64,000 nucleotides of DNA from Symsagittifera roscoffensis (taxonomy: Eukaryota > Xenacoelomorpha > Acoela > Convolutidae). The stretch lies in assembly GCF_963678635.1 (NCBI RefSeq), contig NW_026971008.1, positions 1 through 64,000 on the forward strand. The letters run 5' to 3'. The position numbers and the translations under genes were made by a program. Each line of letters starts with the position of its first letter. Position 1 is the stretch's first letter. Positions 22,501 to 29,619 of the stretch are shown one piece after another. The notes beneath the pieces are model-generated. The model did not search any database. It was not told where the DNA came from and worked only from the letters and a program-made list of their open reading frames with translations.

Positions 22501-23148
22501 GGCCATATACAGCTCCTTCAGGTGCTTTATTTCATCCTCTTTATAAGCCACCTGTAGATCTTCGTATTTCTTCTTCCATTCGTCCCTTTCTCGAGCTATT
22601 GCCCTATACTCCTGGAGTTTGGCACACAGCTCGCTCTGATCTTTCTCCTTCTTTGCCAGCGTCTCGATCGTCTCCGACGTCTGGATCTCTATCTCACTCA
22701 CCCTCACTTTCTTCAAAGGAGGAGCAGCTGTAGGAGAGTCGACCGAATGTGACGGGCCTGGCCCATCACGTTGTCTCTTCGCTCCGATGAGTGGCTGCGC
22801 GGGTTGGACTGGTAAGGGCATCTCACCTAGCCGGTAGTCCCTCTGCTCACCTAGTCCTGGCTCACGAGCCAGGTCGTGGCCAGACATTTCTCCACGCCTC
22901 CATCTCATCAGTCGGTTTCGGCCTCTCTCGGCGGTCCCGGACTCACCGAAGGCCAACATCAACACGACTTCCGTAGGGCGATTCCCTCGACCCTCTCGTC
23001 CTTGTGCATTAAGGAGCGCGACCACAAACATTGCAAACCCCGGGTCTTCTCGTGTGAAATCACAATCGATCAGCCGCTGATAGACCTCGTCTAGAGTCGC
23101 TCCTAGACTCGCTGAGAGAAATTCCATGAGTTCGTTCGTGTCACCCAT
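16561..23148 (-). CDS. giant retroelement ORF2 with SGNH esterase domain
   Basis: 2,195 codons, uninterrupted. ATG at 23148 sits in AAGAAATGG. Residues 1-120 form a small domain also found in element C. Residues 150-215 look like a coiled coil. Residues 398-575 form an SGNH/GDSL hydrolase: block I GDSL with Ser406, block II Gly near 427, block III GTND with Asn455, block V DGIH with Asp549 and His552. The family includes esterases and lipases, so an active enzyme is plausible. Residues 580-830 are low-complexity and Pro/Ser-rich. Residues 871-1060 repeat the SGNH layout in degenerate form (VASSDYL, then VVAGSNDHL) without the final Asp-His. Residues 1060-1600 are a conserved helical region of unknown function, followed by an acidic stretch near 1690-1740 and a basic one near 1910-1945. 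Coiled coil plus esterase recalls ORF1p of CR1/L2-type non-LTR elements; here it lies 3' of pol in an LTR element. Confidence 0.8.
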   Translation of the reverse strand: MGDTNELMEFLSASLGATLDEVYQRLIDCDFTREDPGFAMFVVALLNAQGREGRGNRPTEVVLMLAFGESGTAERGRNRLMRWRRGEMSGHDLAREPGLGEQRDYRLGEMPLPVQPAQPLIGAKRQRDGPGPSHSVDSPTAAPPLKKVRVSEIEIQTSETIETLAKKEKDQSELCAKLQEYRAIARERDEWKKKYEDLQVAYKEDEIKHLKELYMAKVSQVSPEVLASMRSSEGSNDTRPGTTAQELCISRGTEVLDLRASREPEAPQQTRLSASSQRFTIPDPSDTYLAPQFQESFNQVARATMEEINRTTGRTLGRIVPSQRRDQSSNSSERAPHTIVPSGTAHGRTYQKSRVVDIRKNLMTRHQFTQVAAEHPRACLNDMSWNPATSDQVIPPGSRHLIIGDSLVRDLNEIFVYGQITTLSFGGASVAQVIKMMEFQSEDHLDTLVIMLGTNDVSRAPVTPECKWEPLLVCLLNELKEKYRPRFVVLCTIPQNPLMGNTVADFMNGNVTRWNEMIRNLVRNNPGELRLLDIENTLRMIDHVALTKDGIHFNAQRGRHWMNDIFQTQLREMEQESRATSSLARTSSTTGGSRIRASVPESVVNRLGPLAMETVVAAPTAPSSNVRERLGTAPPPRIQPLESRLGRSVVQNRNNSQTVSRRNDPPATANPAPAAGSSTSAVPAEGVEPGSLLLWNRSDPSHWGQYKTDMSTKLNMNTLTCREDAMRMIGGESPTVSRLYRIPGVDWLLAEQEQFSSTTTLRHADLNGLPQDNTFGPLNTRSLTDVRQRARQLTPPARRGKFQTENKPNNKHHKMYRQFAKPPGQTPGEYSRDYPRTTMVDGDEQRYGKLKALIGDGLFAAYDHLEMKAAKYLIVASSDYLYTPRSFFWPDVIFLTAPKLDWGQAIGMMISVRRVVSMEPQVIVVAGSNDHLQSRGLLSRLTDGSIPSNEVIGEAIMTLLSAMAEVEAAARQRFTMNVVKVIFILSPGYAALPEPLQFVYTMVTTIAEGRFNVIIPAPNRVEDPDNYYPSRSELPAVWADISNAIQGLRDCSTTRLVLDEVLGLELSNFARLLKLRPGVDDDHLLVQQVADDLWFRQMDQAENEQGMTVRKNMTAAEEDLMAMALRTKPHNNIRLYLSPRLCTLGEDAFEHAPAVIKEIHVYLKNLFDARELTGGMMLKLMQDVNTMSLDKFQADVLATRAQYERSDAIMGGMGVGWTPSFLSTCYPRASRNLIASFVRDIRKLSIGLVLALYVTFGHENFVKGPANLFTQALADLRLDGLLTLIAMTYGRLGDLLVLLRYPEQLQGPSREFNAQLETASLKKMKDWRTLLLQYLLQQNRSVTGEDKVATNAGESKQYCGMPLLTDLAVMMRIDPLALVHGLREFVTVVYGPVMSFAFPDVQVKAYRNSVLYVNLVSVVDCSVLNWVEQSELRGLVSDDRLFGRIAEPGWMLMDFNNHFKCRMGREELSHIQFNPKLWYLRPVVKDTGAAMGVPLLPEAYAHAKENQQAWLSGPRPLPDQCPRYPPIRRMLLGLTSPIIAPRIGAARDAEKRMLKWSEGMEPRFIGWNVAAAHTFDFSFPDAWSRKKIKALPSRRPEVSAEMWNEVYSPTDDLSRLKWSGEVKVVMMEVTKESRGGSYITIEDLAPHGEESVEFLVNDELFYHAGDMTVPARPDSGTDSRQGPSGPRPKPDAGDDDLMDHDDNDTEGKTGKPGETDLGALERDLLEYRFSEDDDGEVDGSLLLMTPSSFMSPTKEASADLSPIDPISQVRECQSRDPQRLLHESPRRRKIEESMRVSFLSTLPEEEWERYQSELEGKTGTTWSRVNFMEKSWDMIRRYGPQSIMKVGLNQPIMREVLEKIVNSMESDVLTEPVTEDSADDQQVAKKLPVRRARKGLKRLKGKTGSRAMNPRVVKLRANAVVTSLTSAGRSGESGQGDSATLTGGEKENLIPPMLLAGLTTTAVRSKKTARTLADTKLEMEIISQCGSGGLEDYRPSRTNIAKLKLEGQLDVVEYSRVTVPESVHMGDLAGGYVEMLKARNSARGHLMAWSEKRVMQEHLKELTENSNLNRKEYGTVMSSEANEVGLEKLLEISWRAALQRYFDEAMHAPATVAAYLARPCVRTDLQVRLAWCLMGIKRAEYEASNDSKSREQELELMEALRALISKDDSAIAWAKRKDALCFVRFVVDRILTPVL

Positions 23149-23622
23149 TTCTTATCGTCTTGATTCTTGTTGTCGTGTCGTGTAATTTCTTTCTGTTTCG
23201 TCTGATTCAGTGTTCAGTAAACAATTTTCGATCAATCAAGATCTAAAAAACAAGTCGCGACTTAGAACCATCATTTTTGGATACAACATCATTCAATTCT
23301 TTAAAACTCTCCATTGAAATTCTTTTTTCAATTCTGATTTAAAAATTTAGCACCAAGGCGGATCGTCCACCTTTACCTTTGTCAGAGTAGCACGAATGTG
23401 CGCTGTCACCTTGATGACCTGGAGTACCCCAGGTCTTTTGTGACACAAACATAAAACATATCATAACAATAACATAACATAAACACATAAACATCACACA
23501 CCTATACTATCACATAAAAACATCATCCCTAATACTGTACCTAAAACCTAACCTAACCTAAAACTTGACTCTAATTCTTATCGAATAACTTAATAAAAAC
23601 CACTTATCGCCGAGCGCAATTC
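23149..23622 (-). other. spacer between pol-macro and ORF2
   Basis: About 470 bp, AT-rich, no coding frame. It holds a candidate splice acceptor upstream of the ORF2 start. On the plus strand short runs such as AACATAACATAAACACATAAACAT occur near 23460-23510. Confidence 0.55.
23243..23253 (-). promoter_or_regulatory. candidate splice acceptor for ORF2 mRNA
   Basis: In element sense the sequence is TTGTTTTTTAG followed by ATCTTGATTGATCG, 94 bases before the ORF2 ATG. Element C has TTTACTTTCAG followed by ATTGATTTGTT at the corresponding place (ending 58926). Similar sequence after both acceptors suggests conservation. ORF2 could be made from a cis- or trans-spliced RNA. This is inference. Confidence 0.4.
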
Positions 23623-24114
23623 TTAGCATATGCTAAGATAGTATTTTTTATGTAAGTAAACTTCTATGTCAGTCTCTGAAAATATCACATGCACAAGAGC
23701 GTACAACTCTCTCGGGTGTAGCTTCCCTCTATTGGGATCATAAACTGGTAACGAGAGAGAGGTCACACCTCTCTCAACCAGGAAATCCCTAAGTCGAGTC
23801 AAGGCCAATACCAAGCTCTCCGGATTCACGTGTTGCCTATCAGTAGCTTTCGTAACCAAAAAACACAAATATTTCCCTGGTATCTGTGATGCGACAGGGG
23901 GCAACGCTATCATTCCTCCTACACCAGCCCTCTGTTTCCACAAAAACTCGATATTCTTGTACTCTCTTTTAAAGTCAGCTGCTAGTGCTGTTTTGAAGCT
24001 TACATCCGCCGTTATCGCTATGGCACATGTACGTTCCGTAAAGATGAAATCGCTGTCCGTTATAACGATGTTGCTTGAATAATGGTTTGGTAAGTCAAAA
24101 TAAGATTCAAAAAT
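23623..24114 (-). CDS. macro-like domain at the end of pol
   Basis: Reading on in the pol frame past a TGA at 24115-24117 gives about 160 residues: TDSDF, AIAITADVSFKTALAADF, FKREYKNIEFL, PGKYLCFLVTK, ALTRLRDFLVERGV, SLSLPVYDPNRGKL and a final HVIFSETDIEVYLHKKYYL, then a stop. Order and spacing follow macro domains of the OARD1/TARG1 type, which bind or hydrolyse ADP-ribose adducts: GDLF-like start, acceptor helix, Y-LxTK strand, 'lr..gV..lsMP' strand, then a loop and final helix. The glycine-rich ADP-ribose loops are changed: DPN stands where GCG is expected and Gly where the catalytic Asp of TARG1 would be, in both copies here. So the fold is likely but binding or hydrolysis is uncertain. 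Element C has the same domain with no TGA before it. Confidence 0.55.
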   Translation of the reverse strand: MFESYFDLPNHYSSNIVITDSDFIFTERTCAIAITADVSFKTALAADFKREYKNIEFLWKQRAGVGGMIALPPVASQIPGKYLCFLVTKATDRQHVNPESLVLALTRLRDFLVERGVTSLSLPVYDPNRGKLHPRELYALVHVIFSETDIEVYLHKKYYLSIC

Positions 24115-26015
24115 TCATCCGAATGGTGGTTTTTTAGCATTTTCGCCTTCCGTTTCCAGTTCTCCGGTTTCTCTTGCCGATTTCAATTTTTTTATTATGA
24201 GATTTTCGGTGTGGGTGAGTCCTACCCCCACTCCCCGGACAAAAATATCCATCGACGTCTCCGTCGATCGCCCAAAGTCTAGGAGATCGAGGTTGGATTG
24301 TGGAACACGTAGAGGAACATCTGGGGCGACCCAGTTGGACTCGGTATTGTCATGACTGATGTATTTGACGCCGTCTCTATCGACGTCCTGAATCGTCAGG
24401 ATCGTCTCTTTTGGATCTGTCGGCAGATCATGGAGCCATTCAAGCACGCGCAAGTTTGTTAGTTCTTGCTCATGAGTCTGTTCCGCTTCTGGTTCGAACT
24501 CCACTTCTGGTTCTGATCGATCGTCGATCCAATCTTGATCCATATCGTTCACAAGGTCGATTTCTTCTAGCATCGCCACTTCGTCCAGTCCCACCAGCGA
24601 GTCTATGGCATCACTCACTACTATCCTGTCTACAACGAAGTCCTCGCCGTACGGATTGTATTTCTTCTGGTTTTTTCCTCTCTTGCTTTGGCGTGTTTCC
24701 ATAGTGAGAGGAAAGTCAGGCTGTATTCCTTTGTCAATTTCGGTTTGTTCCGGGCAGTTCCAGTCTTCTTCGGCATAAGGTAGAGTTTCATCATCCACCT
24801 CTACTCGCTCGGTCAACTCGGGATCCAGTGGTAGATCGCAATCGTCCAGCACCTCATTCCCGTCGTTCTTGTCGCGAGTACCCCTTTCATTCACTTCACA
24901 AGCAGGATCCACTATCAAATAGTCTCCCTCTTGCATGTCCGCTGGGATGCACCAATCCTCTGACGAGGCATTGTGTGGTTTGATATTCTCGTAATGAGCT
25001 GATCTTCCAGTGCTCAATCGATAAAAACGACCTCCTTGGTGCACCTCTGTTATCTGAAATGGACCACGCCATTTCTTTAATAATTTCTTGGTTCCTTTTG
25101 GTGGAACCACTTCCTGGAACACCCAGACGTAGTCGCCAACTGAGTAAGCTTTCGCATCAGCTGTCCTTTTGTCAAACCTCCTTTTTTGTCTAATTTGCGC
25201 CTGTTGCGTATTCCTCCTGCATAAGTCATTGAGATCCTGCTGTCTTCTAATAACATCCCGCACGTACGTTTGCGGTGCTGTCCTCTTCCCTTCATATTCA
25301 GGGTAGAAAAACGTCAACGGGAGCGCTTTTTCATGACCTGTTAACATCATGTGCGGACTTATTCCCGAGGTGGAATGCTCCGTGCTGTTGTAAGCACCCA
25401 TCACTTGCGGCAAGTGCTTGTCCCAGTCATCCATGTAACGCGAGCAGTAGACTCTCAGCATGGATACCAGTGTGCGGTTTTGCTTCTCGACTAGGCCATT
25501 CGTTTGCGGGTGATAAGTGGTCGAGTGGGCCTGCGCTACCTGCGACCTTTTCATCAACTCCTTCGTGAGATCACCCACGAATGCTTTGCCATTGTCCGAT
25601 TGGAACGTGATGGGGCAGCCATGCCTCGCTATCCACACATTTATCAAATGATCATATGTTTCTTCCGCCGATGCTGTCATGCAGGGTACTGCCTCCGCAT
25701 ACTTCGTAAAATGGTCGATCATTGCCAGCACTTGATTATAGCCCGTTGCTGTCATACAGATTTTCTGATGATCAATTTGCACCACTTCGTTGAAACCTGA
25801 CGACTCTATTGACTGTAGGGGAACCTCAGCTTCCTGGGATCCTTCGCCTGCTGACATGACAGGCATGCTGCGATCCACTTCTCACAAGCCTTCTTCAATC
25901 CCGGCCATTCGAATCGTTTCTGTATCCTGTTATACACTTTGTCCACGCCTTGATGGCCCATCTGATCATGTGAGCGAAAGAGCAATTCGGTCTGCTACAA
26001 CTGTGGTAACACTAT
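24115..26015 (-). pseudogene. integrase and C-terminal pol region, element 1
   Basis: The catalytic core is open in one frame (start of frame 25878): Asp in VVQIDHQK, Asp in FQSDNGKAF and Glu in NGLVEKQNR, the last two with 35 residues between, the DDE signature of Ty3/gypsy integrases. A KKWRGPF motif (GPY/F module) follows, then an acidic tail and FVRGVGVGLTH. The zinc-binding N-terminal part is broken: in the frame of the preceding RT ORF there is TAA just after the last RT-frame codon (VLYKYN), TAG where element C has Tyr, and a one-base frameshift after LSCQQAKDPRKLRF. The frame ends in TGA before the macro-like domain. So integrase from this copy cannot be made as one piece. Confidence 0.85.
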
Positions 26016-28711
26016 TTAATTGTATTTATAGAGGACCTTGTCCTCCTCTTTTCGTTTGCAGGCTACGATTCCGTCCTTGTTCAGGTACAACAAGTCGTTT
26101 CGCTTCAGGTAGAATTGCTTCAGGATTTTGTAGCTGTCTTCTTCCAAATCTCCCTTGTCTGGTGCTCCATTCTCGATCCATCTCTTCAGACTGCTCGTCA
26201 TTCTGTCATTTCGTTGAGCCCTTAGGAGATCCGACAGCCTGTACCTGGCTTTCAAATACGTCTTCACCACGTTCATTTGCCCACTCATTATCTCCGGAGC
26301 ATGAGCATCGTCCATCAACTTGACACACCATATCTTTTTCAAAGGCGTCGCTTCCTGCACAGATGGTTCCAGATTGGTACGGACGACCGTACCATGTGGC
26401 AGCAATCTGGTTGGGCGTTTCGAAACTGCTATCAGCTCGAGCTCGTCCGCGGCATTATCTACCACAGTGCCCTCTTCATCTGAGGTGTATCTGTCCCTGT
26501 CTGGATCCTGATGTGTTTCCCGGTCCAGCCCACGCTGCTTCCAGTCTACCAATAAGGAGTGGATTGCGATTTCTGACATATCGGAATTGGAAGTTGTTTC
26601 AGACGTGTTGTCCCAGGACTGGGGTCCCGAGTCAACACTTGAGTCGACTGATTCTCCAACATCATATTCCAAGTTGTTTGAGATGTTTCTCGACTCCCCG
26701 GACAAAATTCTGTCCATCGGTTGCTTTGAACCCGACTCCCCGGATAAAATTCTGCCCCTAGGTGGTCTAGTCAACCTCTCCCCGGACAAGTCGTCCTGCA
26801 CGGGCTCAAAGGTGTCCGACTCCTCAGACGAGTCGTCCTTGACTGGCTCGAAGGTATCAGACTCCCCGGACATTGCCTCGTCCACGGACGAACAATCTGG
26901 ACTCGGCTCGTATTCCTCTTTTGCATCCGTGAAGTGCACTCTCCTCGTGAAGCTAGATTTCGACCTGATCCTGACTTCCTCAGTAGTTTGGTTCTGATTC
27001 AGTGTTCCATATTCAGTGAACGAAGTTCTCAACAAGACCTCCTTCGGCATCGAGCTCACCAGCTGGTTGACAATCGACCTGCAATCCCGTTCAACGCCTC
27101 GGCTGCGAATGGACACTGGCCTCTTCTCTGTTCTCTCGGTGACAGTCAACCGCTGCATGGTCTCCATCCATTCACGATCATGCCTATCCACTTCCCTGTC
27201 CAACAAGTCACGGAGTTTTCCCATGACGTCCGGCGCCAAGTTCACCGTCCTGTTCAATAGAGCCATGCTGTTTATACCCAGCCTGGTTAGTTCTTGCTGT
27301 ACCAAGTTGGATCGGACTAGCAGATCCAACGGAACGGGCTCGCCTCTGGCTAAAAGCTTTATCTCCGCGGCCGTCTCCACTGGACGGTCAGGGTGTCCAG
27401 GTATAGGATGTCCTGACTTGTCTAACCACCTAGTAAGTGGCAGGTTGTCGTAGGTTTCTTTATGCAGAAAGGAAAACCCGTCTTTGATCTCTGATTGGTT
27501 AGCCTGTTTCTCCTCTAGGCGCTCATAAAATTCTGTCTTTTTACTGAGGCTATCTGCGTTCTGGTGCTTGTCACGGGTACGGTGCTCTATGATCATGTGG
27601 TATCCATCCAGGCGCACGATCCAACGATCAATATAGCTTTGGTCCATCGAATAGGTCTTCCGCCAGGCAAGGGCACGGTTATCCACACGTAACTTGAAGG
27701 GAGCACTCCCCAAGTAGGCCCTGTATTTTTCCACGAAAGTGATCACCGCAAACATCTCCGCTTTTGGTGCGCCGTACTTCATATCAGTATCACTCAGGAC
27801 TTTACTCCCGTAGGCTATCGGACGAAGAACCGTTCTCCCGTTCCACTCCTGCTCCTGGTGAAGTATGCCCGATATCGCAACCACTGATGCGTCCGTGTCC
27901 AGCACGAACATCCCCTTCTCTGTTGGCATGCCGAGGACCGGTGCCTCGCAAAGTTCACGCTTGATGTTTTCAAATGAAACTTGTGCCTCATCAGTCCAGG
28001 TGAACTTTTTGCCCTTGTTTCTCATCAACCTCTGCATGGGGTATATCTTGTCAGCATACCCCTTGATGAACTCTCGATAATAATTTGCGAATCCCAGAAA
28101 ACTCATCAGCTGTGTATCTGTTTTAGGTGCCTTCCAGGTCAGCACCGCTTCAACCGCTTCGGGATCTGGTCTCACTCCATGTTTGTCAACCAGGCGGCCC
28201 AGATACTTTATGGAATCCCTGAGGATTTCACACTTAGAGGGTTTACATTTCAGACCCGCCTGCTTCATGCAAGAAAACACCTCCTCCAACCTCTCTATGT
28301 GGTCTTCCAAGGTTGGTGTTGCAATCACGACATCATCGACATAACACATAATGAGATTCCCGTATTTCTTAGTGACGCTCGTGAGTGCCTGGGCCATCAG
28401 TCGCTGGAATGTGGCCGTCGCGTTGCACAACCCGAATGGCATCCTCTTCCACTGGAACAGTCCCAGCTCACACGCGAAGCCTGTTTTCTCTCGATCTTGC
28501 TTTCTGAGTGGCACTTGCCAGAACGCAGAGCCCAAATCCAACGTCGTGAAGAACTTCGCGTCTCCCAGCTTGGATAGGCTCTCATCGATGCGGGGAATGG
28601 GGTATGCGTCCTTTATAGTCACTGTGTTCAGATAACGGAAATCACAACAAAATCTGAGTTGTCCCCCTTTCTTTTTCGCCATGACCACGCCACAAGCCCA
28701 TGGGACTTCGA
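26016..28711 (-). pseudogene. 5'-truncated pol: RT, RNase H and linker, element 1
   Basis: A long open frame of about 895 pol codons begins abruptly at PWACGVV, inside the RT domain, right after the PBS region; leader, gag, zinc knuckles, protease and the first part of RT are deleted. RT keeps LDLGSAF (first Asp) and CYVDD (catalytic Asp pair). RNase H keeps VLDTDAS, the Glu in APKAEMF and the Asp in VDNRAL. The linker holds repeated SGES words, SDTFEP repeats and NAADELELIAVSKR. The frame nominally starts with an ATG at 28751 inside the LTR, but those first residues come from LTR and PBS and are not pol. The product would lack the RT fingers, so this copy needs enzymes from elsewhere. Confidence 0.9.
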
Positions 28712-28714
28712 CGG

Positions 28715-28731
28715 CCCACCCAGGAGCGCCA
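28715..28731 (-). promoter_or_regulatory. primer binding site of element 1
   Basis: In element sense TGGCGCTCCTGGGTGGG lies 12 bases after the 5' LTR. TGG is the complement of a tRNA CCA end, and the pairing tRNA would end GGAGCGCCA. A G before CCA suits tRNAs such as serine, but I have not identified the tRNA. The same first 15 bases follow LTRs A, B and C, 11 bases after their ends. Confidence 0.7.
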
Positions 28732-28743
28732 TAAAAACGTCTA

Positions 28744-29619
28744 TGTAACATTCGCCCAAATACTACACAGCGACGGAGCGTAGAAAAAGTACCTATTAAC
28801 GACTGGCAGGCGTCAGTTACCTTAATCCTACTCGTTTTTCACCGTCTCGACCTTGCCAGTTGATTTTCTGGTCTGTTTAGGGCAAAGTAAAAAGTTATCA
28901 TTTTTAGGCCATCAGTCAAACGACTTTTGATCAGCTTTCGTTTATATGCGAACACAACCACATAGCTGAGTCTCGGATCCTCAGACTACGTTATTGTCAT
29001 TAAAAACACGGCTCGAACAACCTATTTTAACATATTTTTGTGTGACAGTTCTATATTAAATCCATTGGAGATGGATTAACCCTTTCCTTTTTCTAGCTAC
29101 TCATATTCTGAAATATTAAACAATAACGGTGTTAATTAAGAGATCTATGACATTCAGGCAGCTACAAAGTTAGTTCTATACAGTCCCTTCACATAAACAG
29201 TCTCTGGGGGACCAAGCCTCCGCTCCCGTGATACTCCGGCGATAACGCTCTTATCTCCTCTGATTTGCGTCCCGCTCTCCCAATATTTCTTCCCCCACTC
29301 AAGCCTCCTTCTCCACCAATATCTGTTAACAAGTGTCTTATCGTGCGTTGTTGCCACGATAAGAGGCTCCGTATTTTCCGTCTCTCGTACGACTGTTTTT
29401 CACTATATCTGTCGTTGTTCTGATTTTCGTCACTTTTTCAGTCAAAATGGCCGTTTTTTGTATTTCTGAGAAATATTCTTCTTCCAATCGAAATTTTAAA
29501 AATAAAATTTCTAGAATATTCCGACCCTCCTTCGCAATGCTTTTTCGTCAATAAGGCCTTTAGTCGTTCTTTTTTACGTCGCCGGAAGGTTGTGCTGTGC
29601 CATCTGGCAGAATGGCACA
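28744..29619 (-). mobile_element. 5' LTR of element 1
   Basis: 876 bp, a partner of 12631-13506 with about two differences. It is followed on the plus strand by GAATGTAACGCC, which continues the non-LTR sequence interrupted at 12630. Two differences in 876 bp point to a very recent insertion, since LTRs are identical when an element integrates. Confidence 0.95.

Noticed and set aside
16544-23094. Many plus-strand frames of 60-200 codons opposite the giant ORF
   Set aside because: They are antisense shadows of a strongly coding strand, without starts, domains or conservation in element C.
16561-23148. A Maverick/Polinton or other DNA-virus-like element as source of the giant ORF
   Set aside because: No protein-primed DNA polymerase, ATPase, capsid or terminal inverted repeats are present; the ORF lies between LTRs behind a gypsy pol.
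24115-25300. A chromodomain at the integrase C-terminus
   Set aside because: After the GPY/F-like KKWRGPF module the sequence is acidic and lacks the aromatic cage pattern of chromodomains.
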